Origin: an uncultured Mycoplasmatota bacterium
GTDB taxonomy: Bacteria; Bacillota_I; Bacilli_A; RF39; UBA660
Direction: 5' to 3'
NCBI GenBank assembly: GCA_947643295.1
Contig: CANRVM010000016.1
Span: forward strand, 1-14,823
Length of the DNA: 14,823 nucleotides
Shown one piece after another: positions 1 to 6,616 of the stretch. Each line of letters begins with the position of its first letter. Positions within the stretch are counted from its first letter, which is position 1. The position numbers and the translations under genes are program-made. The notes beneath the pieces were generated by a model. The model saw nothing but the letters and a program-made list of their open reading frames with translations. It was not told the DNA's origin and ran no database searches.

Positions 1-362
1 CTTTTGCTGTTATTGATTCGTCATGGAATGGTATCTATATTAATAAAAAAGTATCAAAAAAAGCGAGGAGATTTATAAGTACTTATATGTACTGTTATAT
101 CCAATTATATTATAATGATGGGTATTTTAGTAAAGGTCTTTTGGAAGAAGAATCTTTTGATAAGAAAGCCTATCATTATGCATTAAAATTATTAATGCCA
201 GAAAAGTTATTTAAAACTGATATTAAAAAAGGCATGAATAATAGGAGATTATCAAAAAAATATAAAGTATCTATATTTTTAATAAATGAAAGAAAAAATT
301 TAATGGTACATGAGAAACAGAAAGCTAAACTGAAAGTAATACAAGGCGGAAGGAGAAGATAA
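1..362 (+). CDS. ImmA/IrrE-like protein, 5' truncated by window edge, catalytic residues missing
   Basis: The frame is open from base 3 to the TAA at 360-362, so the true start lies before the window; the ATG at 87 is internal. The layout resembles the C-terminal part of the ImmA/IrrE zinc-metallopeptidase family: an 'IYINKK' strand, then 'RRF' leading the helix that normally carries HELGH, then a helix of the 'EAN.FA..LLMP' type (here 'KKAYHYALKLLMPEKLF'), then an LSKKYKVS segment like the usual LA.RFGVS. The expected HEXXH reads YMYCY, and the usual acidic ligand before 'A..(F/Y)A..LLMP' is a lysine. If the assignment holds, the protein cannot bind zinc in the usual way and would be a pseudo-enzyme or a structural or regulatory relative. 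It ends 5 bases before the CYTH gene and is probably co-transcribed with it. The family call is from pattern recognition only; the missing N-terminus could hold a DNA-binding domain. Confidence 0.55.
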   Translation, partial: FAVIDSSWNGIYINKKVSKKARRFISTYMYCYIQLYYNDGYFSKGLLEEESFDKKAYHYALKLLMPEKLFKTDIKKGMNNRRLSKKYKVSIFLINERKNLMVHEKQKAKLKVIQGGRRR

Positions 363-367
363 TAAGG

Positions 368-907
368 ATGAATACGGAATTTGAAGTAAGAATATTGGAA
401 ATTGATGTAGATAAGATTACAAAGAAGTTAGAGAGTTTAGGAGCAGTAAAAAAATTTGATTATTTACAAAGAAGATATGTTTATGATTTCATACCAAAAC
501 AGAATAAGAAATGGATTCGCTTAAGAACGAATGGAGAAGTGACCACTCTTACCATAAAAGACATTGTTTCAGAAAAAATAGATGGTACAAAAGAGTTAGA
601 AATCGAAGTGGATAATTTTGATAAAACAAATTCAATTTTGAAAGAATTAGGATATCAGCCAAAAGGGTATCAAGAAAATAGAAGGTGCCAATATATATTA
701 GATGGCGTGGAATTTGATATCGATAGTTGGCCATTTATTCCTACTTATTTAGAGATTGAAGGGAATTGTGAAGAAGAAGTTTATGAGATTTTGGATAAAT
801 TAGAAATTGATAAAGAGAAGGTAACCACAAAAGATGTGGAAGGAATTTATTCAGATTATGGTTATGATTTAGAAAAAATTAAAAATTTAGTATTTGAGGA
901 GGATTAA
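368..907 (+). CDS. CYTH-domain protein (class IV adenylate cyclase / triphosphatase family)
   Basis: This 179-residue protein has the marks of a CYTH triphosphate tunnel fold. It starts with an ExExR version of the ExExK signature (E4, E6, R8) and continues with alternating charged strands: WIRLR, LTIKD, ELEIEVD, an ENRR turn, then FDID and YLEIEG near residues 118-132. Family members bind a triphosphate and metal inside a beta barrel and act as CyaB-type adenylate cyclases, thiamine triphosphatases or inorganic triphosphatases. The sequence does not decide which. It is soluble, with no signal peptide. The ribosome binding site AAGGAG (350-355) lies in the end of the upstream gene and tyrS follows 3 bases after the stop, so the three genes look like one transcript. 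The best name is 'class IV adenylate cyclase-like', with the substrate open. Confidence 0.85.
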   Translation: MNTEFEVRILEIDVDKITKKLESLGAVKKFDYLQRRYVYDFIPKQNKKWIRLRTNGEVTTLTIKDIVSEKIDGTKELEIEVDNFDKTNSILKELGYQPKGYQENRRCQYILDGVEFDIDSWPFIPTYLEIEGNCEEEVYEILDKLEIDKEKVTTKDVEGIYSDYGYDLEKIKNLVFEED

Positions 908-910
908 AAA

Positions 911-2143
911 ATGACATTATTTGAAGATTTAAAGTGGAGAGGATTAATAAAAGATACTGCTGGAGATGATTTAGAAGATAAAATAAATCAAGGGGGATTA
1001 ACTTTTTATATTGGTGCTGATCCTTCAGCAGATAGCCTACATATTGGGCAGCTTCCTACCTTTTTAGTTATTGAAAGATTAAGAAGAGGAGGTCATAAAC
1101 CTATTATTTTGGTGGGAGGAGCTACTGGACGAGTTGGTGATCCTAGAGGTACAAAGGAAAGAGAAAAGTCGGATGTTAAAGTGGTCGAAAATAATTTTGA
1201 AAAAATAAAGATTCAGATGAAAAAGTTATTTGGAGAAGATACACTAGTAGTTAATAACTATGATTGGTTTCAAAATTATCATTATATTGATTTTTTAAGA
1301 GATGTTGGGAAGTATGTGAATGTATCCTATATGATTAATAAGGATTTAGTAAAAAGACAAATGGAATCTGGAATTTCTTATGCAGAGTTTTCTTATATGT
1401 TAATACAAGGATATGATTTTAAATATATTCATGATCACTATGGGGCCACCTTGCAATTTGGAGGATCCGATCAATGGGGAAACCTAACTACAGGAATTGA
1501 ATTAATAAGAAAATTAAATGATGAATCCGTATATGCTTTTTCTTGTCCTTTAACACTCGATTCTACTGGAAAAAAGATTGGTAAGAGTGAGGGAAATGCT
1601 TTATGGTTGGATAAAGAAAAAACATCTAGTTATGAATTATATCAATATCTAATTAACTTTGAGGATATTATGATGGAAAATTATTTAAAAGTCTATACTT
1701 TTCTATCGAAGGAAGAGATTGAGAAGATATTAGATGAGCATAACAAACAACCAGAAAAGAGAATTGCCCAAAAAACATTAGCAAAAGAAGTGATTACTTT
1801 CTTACATGGAAAAGAGGAGTATGAACAGGCTGTAAAAATTAGTGAAGCTTTATTTAGTGGTAACATCAAATCATTTACTGCTTCTGATATTGAGGTGGCT
1901 TTTAAAGGTCTTACACCAATTGCGATAAGCGAAGAATTAGATTTGGTAAATTTATTAGTAACTAGTAATATCTGTACTAGTAAGAGGGAAGCACGTGAAT
2001 TTATTGCCAATGGTTCTATTTATATCAATGGAGAAAGAGAAGTAGATTTAGAGTTTCAAGTTACTAGAAGTGTTTCTATAGAACAGAAATATGTAGTTAT
2101 TAGAAAAGGAAAAAAGAAATATTATATTATAGAATTCATTTAA
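911..2143 (+). CDS. tyrS: tyrosyl-tRNA synthetase
   Basis: Charges tRNA-Tyr with tyrosine in the cytoplasm. The 410-residue protein is the usual bacterial TyrRS length. The class I signatures are clear: HIGQ at residues 44-47 (HIGH motif) and KIGKS at 222-226 (KMSKS loop). Also visible are the tyrosine-site segment YIGADPSADSLHIG, the GGATGRVGDP loop and GGSDQWGN. An S4-type RNA-binding domain occupies about residues 343-405. The start has a strong GAGGAGG ribosome binding site (896-902) within the end of the CYTH gene. No T-box leader is seen directly upstream, where the gene is only 3 bases from its neighbour; any such leader would have to precede the whole operon, outside the window. rpsD lies close by in convergent orientation, and this pairing also occurs in Bacillus subtilis. 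Confidence 0.97.
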   Translation: MTLFEDLKWRGLIKDTAGDDLEDKINQGGLTFYIGADPSADSLHIGQLPTFLVIERLRRGGHKPIILVGGATGRVGDPRGTKEREKSDVKVVENNFEKIKIQMKKLFGEDTLVVNNYDWFQNYHYIDFLRDVGKYVNVSYMINKDLVKRQMESGISYAEFSYMLIQGYDFKYIHDHYGATLQFGGSDQWGNLTTGIELIRKLNDESVYAFSCPLTLDSTGKKIGKSEGNALWLDKEKTSSYELYQYLINFEDIMMENYLKVYTFLSKEEIEKILDEHNKQPEKRIAQKTLAKEVITFLHGKEEYEQAVKISEALFSGNIKSFTASDIEVAFKGLTPIAISEELDLVNLLVTSNICTSKREAREFIANGSIYINGEREVDLEFQVTRSVSIEQKYVVIRKGKKKYYIIEFI

Positions 2144-2158
2144 AAGGAGTTGTTGCTA

Positions 2159-3379
2159 GTGAATCATAAATTAAAAATAGTTTTAAGAAGTATTGTTATT
2201 TTTTGTATAGTTGTTTTAATAATAGATGGATTTGTTCTATTTTTCTATAAAGATAATAGCACGAAGAAAACGTATTTTGATAGTATCAATGGTTTCGAAA
2301 TTCTGGAGGATTCTTATATTGCTGTTGGAAGTAATAACGATAATGAAAATGGATTTGAAAAAGCAAAAATAACCCTTTATGATGAAAATTATAATAAAAA
2401 ATGGGAAAAGCTTTATAATAATAAATATAATAGTAGTTATTTTAGTGTAAAGAAAGATAATGATTCTTATATTGCTGTTGGAAGTATAGAGAAAAATAAA
2501 ACAGAACATGAGGATGGTGTTCGTTCTGCTATTATTGTAAAATATGACTCAGAGGGAAAAAAGATAGTAGAGAATACCTTTCAGGTATTAGGTAATTCTA
2601 AGTTTACCAATGTTTTAGTGGTAGATGATGGTTATCTTGTTGTTGGTCAAAGTATTTATGAGAATATGACACTTGGATTTTCGGATGAAGGTGGAGGTTT
2701 TATTGTTAAATACGATAAGAATTTAAAAGAAATCTCAAGAAGTAATTATGGTGGATCTAAGTCAGGGATTTATAATGATATTATAATAAATGAAGATTAT
2801 ATCTATACTGTTGGAAAAGATGCCTCTAATGTAGGTATTATCTCAAAATATACTTCTAATTTAGAAAGAATAAATACTGCCAATTATGAATACACAGATA
2901 GTTTTGGTTTTACTGGAATTGTAAGTGATGGAAATTATTTATATGTTGTTGGTGGTAAAAAGGTGAAAGAAGATAAACAAGATTATGATACAGATGGTCT
3001 AGTGGTCAAATACGATTTAGATTTTAATAAGATAGGAGAGGCCATTTACAAAAAAGACGGAATGGAACGATTCAATAGAGTTCTTTTTGATGATAAACAA
3101 AATATTGTGATTGCAGGACAAACAGGAGTATATAATAAAAAGAAATCAACCAATAAAGTCAATGTATTTTCTTATGATGGTATTTTAGCTAAATATGATA
3201 CTAATCTAAAGGAACAATTCATAGAAATCTATGGAGATGAAAAAGATGATTATTTTACTGATATAAAATTAAAGAAGAATGGGTATTTAATAAGTGGTTA
3301 CTCTACTTATGATGAGCATAGTTATGTGGCAAACTTTATTCATTATACGAAATCTGGAAAGTTGATTGGAGGAAAATAG
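2159..3379 (+). CDS. membrane-anchored repeat protein, probable seven-bladed beta-propeller
   Basis: I do not recognise a named family. After a short basic N-terminus there is one hydrophobic segment (about residues 8-29, with an Asp at 23), then about 375 residues, probably outside the membrane, made of about seven units of roughly 45-55 residues. Each unit follows the pattern 'x-DGYLVVG-x(8-25)-GxIVKYDxNLKxxxxxxYG'. Examples are DSYIAVGS at 51 and again at 102, DGYLVVGQS, NYLYVVGGK and NGYLISGYS. Seven units of four-stranded character suggest a beta-propeller. There is no lipobox cysteine, so it is probably held by the uncleaved N-terminal helix. The GTG at 2159 is chosen as start because it sits 9 bases after AGGAG (2145-2149); the TTG codons at 2150 and 2153 are too close. 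The stop overlaps the next gene's start by one base. Possible roles include cell-surface binding or sensing; this is inference. Confidence 0.75.
   Translation: MNHKLKIVLRSIVIFCIVVLIIDGFVLFFYKDNSTKKTYFDSINGFEILEDSYIAVGSNNDNENGFEKAKITLYDENYNKKWEKLYNNKYNSSYFSVKKDNDSYIAVGSIEKNKTEHEDGVRSAIIVKYDSEGKKIVENTFQVLGNSKFTNVLVVDDGYLVVGQSIYENMTLGFSDEGGGFIVKYDKNLKEISRSNYGGSKSGIYNDIIINEDYIYTVGKDASNVGIISKYTSNLERINTANYEYTDSFGFTGIVSDGNYLYVVGGKKVKEDKQDYDTDGLVVKYDLDFNKIGEAIYKKDGMERFNRVLFDDKQNIVIAGQTGVYNKKKSTNKVNVFSYDGILAKYDTNLKEQFIEIYGDEKDDYFTDIKLKKNGYLISGYSTYDEHSYVANFIHYTKSGKLIGGK
2309..2486 (+). repeat. 25-bp exact direct repeat within the propeller gene
   Basis: Bases 2309-2333 and 2462-2486 are identical over 25 positions, with mismatches directly on each side. 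The copies are 153 bp (51 codons) apart and in the same frame, encoding DSYIAVGS in the first and second repeat units. The other units share the protein pattern but not this DNA identity, which suggests that these two units were homogenised or duplicated more recently. Confidence 0.9.
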
Positions 3380-3912
3380 TGAAAATTGTATTAGTGAGGC
3401 ATGGAACAACAGAATATAATGAAAAGAAAATTCTTCAAGGAAAAAGTAATATTCCTTTAAATGATACTGGTAGAAGAGAGTGTTACAAGTTGAAGGATGA
3501 GTTAAAAGATATGAATTTTGATATCTGTTTTACTTCTCCTTTAATGCGAACTGTAGAAACAGCTATGATTCTAGTAGGAGATAGAGTTTTTATTCAAGTT
3601 GATAAAAGATTAGAAGAACGAAATTTAGGAAATTTAGAAGGAAAGAGTGTAGAGCTTTATGATTCTAAAAAGTATTGGGATTATTCTCTAAATTATAAAG
3701 AAGATAATGTGGAACCAATTCAGGATTTAATGAAAAGGTGCGAAGAGTTCTTAAAAGAGTTAGAGAAAGAATATCGTAATAAAAAGGTATTGATAGTAGC
3801 ACATGGAGCGGTTATTAAAGCTTTATATCATCTTATTAAGAAGTCTGATTTAACTAGTGATTTATCCAAAATAAAAATAGAAAATTGTTGTAATATAGAA
3901 TTAGAGAAATAA
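3379..3912 (+). CDS. histidine phosphatase family protein (phosphoglycerate mutase-like)
   Basis: A 177-residue cytoplasmic phosphatase of the histidine phosphatase superfamily. The phosphorylated histidine is in LVRHGTTEYN (RHG at 7-9). The supporting arginine and acid are in TSPLMRTVETA and LEERNLGNLEG, and the second catalytic histidine is H142 in VAHGAV. Family members remove phosphate from small molecules (phosphoglycerate, sugar phosphates, cobalamin or nucleotide intermediates); the substrate cannot be read from the sequence. The GTG start overlaps the TAG of the previous gene by one base and has GGAGG 6-7 bases upstream, so translation is probably coupled. It is the last gene of the tyrS run and ends at a terminator. 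Confidence 0.9.
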   Translation: MKIVLVRHGTTEYNEKKILQGKSNIPLNDTGRRECYKLKDELKDMNFDICFTSPLMRTVETAMILVGDRVFIQVDKRLEERNLGNLEGKSVELYDSKKYWDYSLNYKEDNVEPIQDLMKRCEEFLKELEKEYRNKKVLIVAHGAVIKALYHLIKKSDLTSDLSKIKIENCCNIELEK

Positions 3913-3914
3913 AA

Positions 3915-3937
3915 AAAACTTGGAAATTCCAAGTTTT
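3915..3937. terminator. bidirectional rho-independent terminator
   Basis: A 9-bp perfect stem, AAAACTTGG (3915-3923) and CCAAGTTTT (3929-3937), with a 5-base loop. It has T-rich sequence on the right for the plus strand and an A-run on the left (3911-3918) that serves as the T-tract for the minus strand. It lies between the convergent histidine phosphatase and rpsD genes and overlaps the last bases of the rpsD stop. Confidence 0.9.
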
Positions 3938-4538
3938 ATTTGTTATAGAATTCAACGATTAGTGATTCATTAATATCAGCATTAAGTTCACTTCTCTCAG
4001 GTAATCTAACATAAGTAGCTTCCATTTTCTTATCATCGTAGTTAATGAATTCTACCCTTTTTACTACTTTTGATAAAGAATCTAATACTATTTTAAGTTC
4101 TTTGTCTTTTTCTTTTAAAGAAATAACATCTCCAACCTTTACTCGATAAGATGGGATATCTACTTTTTTTCCATTAACAGTAACATGACCATGATTTACT
4201 AATTGTCTAGCACCACGTCTTGTTGATGAAAATCCAGTTCTATAAACTAAATTATCAAGTCTAGATTCTAATAGTCTTAAGAAGTTTGTACCATGAATAC
4301 CTTTTATTTTAGAAGCCTCATCGAATGTCTTTCTAAATTGTCTTTCACTTAATCCATACATAAATCTAACTTTTTGTTTTTCTTTCAGTTGGATTCCATA
4401 GTCTGATAATTTACCTTTACGAGCATTACCATGTTGACCAGGACCATATGGACGACGAGCTAATTCTTTTCCTGTTTCAGATATGGAAAAACCAACACGA
4501 CGAGCTCTTTTATATTCTGATCCAGTATATCTTGACAT
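3936..4538 (-). CDS. rpsD: 30S ribosomal protein S4
   Basis: Primary 16S rRNA-binding protein that starts assembly of the 30S body and helps keep decoding accurate. The 200-residue length is standard. The N-terminus [14 protein letters not shown] and the segments [10 protein letters not shown] and [14 protein letters not shown] are typical. The S4 RNA-binding domain ([29 protein letters not shown]) covers about residues 90-160, and the C-terminus ends [10 protein letters not shown]. There are no cysteines, so this is the zinc-free form. AAAGGAG (4546-4552) sits 7 bases before the ATG. It has its own sigma-A-type promoter and a structured leader of about 145 bases, consistent with the autogenous control known for rpsD in B. 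subtilis. Confidence 0.98.
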   Translation of the reverse strand: MSRYTGSEYKRARRVGFSISETGKELARRPYGPGQHGNARKGKLSDYGIQLKEKQKVRFMYGLSERQFRKTFDEASKIKGIHGTNFLRLLESRLDNLVYRTGFSSTRRGARQLVNHGHVTVNGKKVDIPSYRVKVGDVISLKEKDKELKIVLDSLSKVVKRVEFINYDDKKMEATYVRLPERSELNADINESLIVEFYNK

Positions 4539-4578
4539 AATATTTCTCCTTTCTAAAATATTACATATACTTAAATCT

Positions 4579-4676
4579 AACTTAGTCGAACTTTAGGGAG
4601 TTATTTTTCACCTAATGGCTTCAGTTACTAAACGATAAATAACACATTAAAGAACTCTAAATTTGCCATCTAAGTC
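4579..4676 (-). promoter_or_regulatory. candidate S4 autoregulatory leader RNA of rpsD (nested helices plus pseudoknot)
   Basis: On the minus strand the 5' leader can form an outer helix TGACTTAG/CTAAGTTA (about 4677-4670 with 4585-4578; 7-8 bp with one G-T pair). Inside it is TTTAG/CTAAA (4661-4657 with 4596-4592), extendable by AGTT/AACT across a CC bulge. Inside that is GTTATTT/AAATAAC (4643-4637 with 4606-4600), which competes for 3 bases with the AGTT extension. ATGGC (4669-4665), between the outer and second helix, matches GCCAT (4619-4615) in the apical region and would make a pseudoknot. In B. subtilis, S4 is known to bind the rpsD leader and repress its own synthesis. Folding was done by eye, without energy calculation. 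Confidence 0.7.
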
Positions 4677-4690
4677 AATATGCAGTATTA

Positions 4691-4719
4691 ATTATATGAT
4701 AAAATCGTTAAAATATCAA
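4691..4719 (-). promoter_or_regulatory. sigma-A promoter of rpsD
   Basis: Reading the minus strand: -35 TTGATA (4719-4714), 17-base spacer, -10 TATAAT (4696-4691). The predicted transcription start is near 4684, giving a leader of about 145 bases that carries the candidate S4-binding structure. The promoter lies between the J-domain gene stop (4749) and rpsD. Confidence 0.85.
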
Positions 4720-4748
4720 GTGTTTTACAAAATTATTTTGATAGTCAG

Positions 4749-5260
4749 TTATCGTTTTAAAATCTTTTGTTTTATATTTTGTTTTTCTTCAAAAGAATAT
4801 TGAGATTGTGCATTGAAAAGCTTATTAGAAAAATCTACAAAATGATATGGCATGTAATCAGAAGTGATGTTTTCTTCTTTAAAGATTCCATGTTTGTCAG
4901 TATTCTTCTTGTCCATAGAACGTAGTATTTTTAAATAGATTTTAATCCAATCCTCAAAATCACTTTCATCTCTTTCTTTTGAATAAGAAGTATAAGGATT
5001 AGATTGAGTACTGTTAGGTTGTTCTTCAAAATGTATTCTATTATCTCTTTTTAATTCTTCATCATAAGACTTTCTCTTTTCAACGTCTGATAATACTTCA
5101 TAGGCTTCCGTAATTTTTCTTATTTCTTCTTCTGCTTCTTTCGTTGGATTGATATCTGGGTGGTATTTTTTACTTTATTTCGGAAAGCTTTTTTTATCTC
5201 TTGCTCTGTTGTATTCATTCCTACTCCTAAAGTAGTATAATGTGTATCTGTAGTATTCAT
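4749..5260 (-). pseudogene. J-domain (DnaJ-like) co-chaperone gene with one-base frameshift
   Basis: A J-domain is clear if one base is restored. The first frame from the ATG at 5260-5258 reads MNTTDTHYTTLGVGMNTTEQ then [11 protein letters not shown]. The next frame reads [15 protein letters not shown], then [20 protein letters not shown] and on to the TAA at 4751-4749. With one added base the protein would be 170 residues with HPD at 34-36, the loop that stimulates DnaK ATPase. The residues after about 75 form an unassigned, charged C-terminal region with no G/F linker or zinc fingers, so this is a small J-protein and not full DnaJ. The break lies in six A's (5171-5166). Unshifted translation stops at 5122-5120 after 46 residues and lacks HPD. 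The start has only a weak AAAGAAG site. It may be a pseudogene, an assembly error in a homopolymer, or a gene expressed by slippage; the downstream frame shows no other damage, which favours the last two or a very recent loss. Confidence 0.8.
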
Positions 5261-5279
5261 TAATTTATCTTCTTTCTTG

Positions 5280-5316
5280 TTTGTATAGTTTATCACATTC
5301 GTATATATTTGTATAG
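5280..5316. repeat. direct repeat TTTGTATAG x2 in a divergent intergenic region
   Basis: TTTGTATAG occurs at 5280-5288 and 5308-5316, 28 bp from start to start, between the divergent J-domain gene (minus) and the 316-residue gene (plus). On the minus strand each copy reads CTATACAAA. The copy nearest the J-domain gene supplies TATACA (5287-5282), a possible -10 with start near 5275, but no convincing -35 is seen. The pair may be an operator, a promoter fragment or chance in AT-rich DNA. Confidence 0.35.
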
Positions 5317-5359
5317 CGTTTCATTATTTATAGATATAGAATAAATGATAAAAATATAG

Positions 5360-5388
5360 TTGTCATCAAAAACGAAAAATGCTATTCT
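5360..5388 (+). promoter_or_regulatory. sigma-A promoter with extended -10 for the 316-residue gene
   Basis: -35 TTGTCA (5360-5365), 17-base spacer, -10 TATTCT (5383-5388), preceded by TGC to form an extended -10. The predicted start is near 5395, giving a leader of about 54 bases before the ATG at 5449. Confidence 0.75.
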
Positions 5389-5448
5389 ATTAGTAGAAAA
5401 GAGATGAAGTAATTAGGAATATTATGATTATGAAAGAGGAGAAATACT

Positions 5449-6399
5449 ATGACTTTATTTAATAAAACATTACATAATGAAAAGATGGAGATACCAATTG
5501 TAGAATTTGAAAACGATGAAGCAAAAGAAAATGTTGCTAAATGGTTATCACAAGGTTATGCCAAGAATGAGTACAGTGAGAATACAGCTGAGCAATTTGG
5601 ATATTTACTGAAATTAGCTGGTATTGATAAAACAGAATCTTGTACAATTTGTTTTGATCATAATTATATCTTCAAATGTTATTTAAAAAAAGCAAAGGAT
5701 GAAGCAATTATTAAATTGTTTGATGGTAATCATGAGGATTATGCTATATTTGAATTCTATTATCAGAATAACAGAAAAGATTATTTTTATCATCCAGCAC
5801 AAGATAATCAAGAAGTTCTTTTTCGACCAAATAGCTATATGAGGGAAAATCAAGATAATGGAAATACACTAGTTCGTAATTTTGAAATGCAAGAATGTGT
5901 TTTTACTATATTAAATCAAGAAAATAACTTTTCCTTGTCTGTTACCAATCAATCTGGAATGATAAAAGATAGTGTTTTTATGCTACCAAATGAAGGAGAT
6001 TTATCGAACTATTTATTAGGTTTATCCTTTCCATTTGAAATTGAAAAAGCTTATAAAAAAATATGTGACTTGTCTTTAATGGATATAAAGTTATTACCTC
6101 ATGTAGTTTTAGAAACACAAAGGAAGGGCATTAAAACAGATATTATTGATTTAGAATATGGAATTTGGTCGAAGTTTCAAAAAACAACTGCTGGAAAGAC
6201 GATTTCATTAGATAATAAGGGAGAGTTCACTTATCGGGATAGGTTAATAGCACTAGAACATGGTATGTTAATAACTCATACTCCTATTAAACAGATTTCA
6301 GAGAATATGGTGATATCACCTATAGAAGAATTGGAAAAAATCAAAAAAGAAGTACAAAAAGTAAAAAAGATAACAAAGAATGTCTTTCCATCTAATTAA
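5449..6399 (+). CDS. uncharacterised 316-residue cytoplasmic protein
   Basis: I do not recognise this protein. It has a strong AGGAG site (5437-5441) 7 bases before the ATG, a good promoter and its own terminator, so it is a real single-gene unit. It has no signal peptide or membrane segment and is rich in Asn, Glu, Phe and Tyr. The N-terminal two thirds look like alternating beta strands (CTICFDHNYIFKCYLKK, EAIIKLFDG, YAIFEFYY, CVFTIL). The C-terminal part has a helical stretch, then a segment near GEFTYRDRLIALEHGMLITH, then a charged helix (EELEKIKKEVQKVKKITKN) suited to a coiled coil. There is no nucleotide-binding loop or metal cluster. It sits between rpsD/J-domain and ezrA, where B. subtilis has other genes, so it is an insertion or lineage-specific gene in an otherwise conserved order. 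Confidence 0.8.
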   Translation: MTLFNKTLHNEKMEIPIVEFENDEAKENVAKWLSQGYAKNEYSENTAEQFGYLLKLAGIDKTESCTICFDHNYIFKCYLKKAKDEAIIKLFDGNHEDYAIFEFYYQNNRKDYFYHPAQDNQEVLFRPNSYMRENQDNGNTLVRNFEMQECVFTILNQENNFSLSVTNQSGMIKDSVFMLPNEGDLSNYLLGLSFPFEIEKAYKKICDLSLMDIKLLPHVVLETQRKGIKTDIIDLEYGIWSKFQKTTAGKTISLDNKGEFTYRDRLIALEHGMLITHTPIKQISENMVISPIEELEKIKKEVQKVKKITKNVFPSN

Positions 6400-6400
6400 G

Positions 6401-6428
6401 AAATGGAATTTAGTACTTCCATTTTTTT
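6401..6428 (+). terminator. rho-independent terminator after the 316-residue gene
   Basis: AAATGGAA (6401-6408) pairs with TTCCATTT (6417-6424) around an 8-base loop, followed by a T-run to 6428. It lies 2 bases past the stop. Between here and the ezrA promoter (6429-6581) I see only AT-rich sequence and no gene. Confidence 0.88.
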
Positions 6429-6581
6429 GGTGGTCTAAATATTTTTTTGATTAGATTTTTGAAATATTATTAGGTTTCATATAATTTTATAATGCTTTCT
6501 TTTTGTTTTGGGTATTCTAATAAAATGGGAATAGCAATTTTTAACAATTTGTGGAAATTTGTAGAAAAAGAGAAATACTTG

Positions 6582-6590
6582 TGTTACAAT
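6582..6590 (+). promoter_or_regulatory. extended -10 promoter of ezrA
   Basis: TGTTACAAT (6582-6590) is a TGn-extended -10 (TACAAT). At 17 bases upstream the -35 position (6562-6567, TAGAAA) is poor, as is usual where the extended -10 carries recognition. The predicted start near 6597 gives a leader of about 20 bases. Confidence 0.6.
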
Positions 6591-6616
6591 AAAATATATG
6601 ATAAGAGGTGGATAGA

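Noticed and set aside
87..362. A complete 91-residue gene starting at ATG 87
   Set aside because: The frame is open to the first bases of the window, the upstream residues fit the same protein family, and no ribosome binding site lies at the right distance before 87.
549..734. Open frames opposite the CYTH, tyrS, propeller, thiI, ackA, DHH and engB genes, and one on the plus strand opposite spoIVA (13983-14225)
   Set aside because: They lie inside well-supported genes, lack ribosome binding sites and show no family signature; they are shadows of the real reading frames.
908..910. T-box riboswitch for tyrS
   Set aside because: tyrS follows the CYTH gene by 3 bases and no leader exists here; a T-box could only lie before the operon, outside the window.
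5120..5171. Confirmed programmed -1 frameshifting in the J-domain gene
   Set aside because: The heptamer is perfect, but no stimulatory structure or upstream ribosome binding-like element was found by eye, so I report only a candidate.
6429..6581. A small gene between the 316-residue gene and ezrA
   Set aside because: The stretch is AT-rich with no frame having both a start and a ribosome binding site; only the ezrA promoter is supported.
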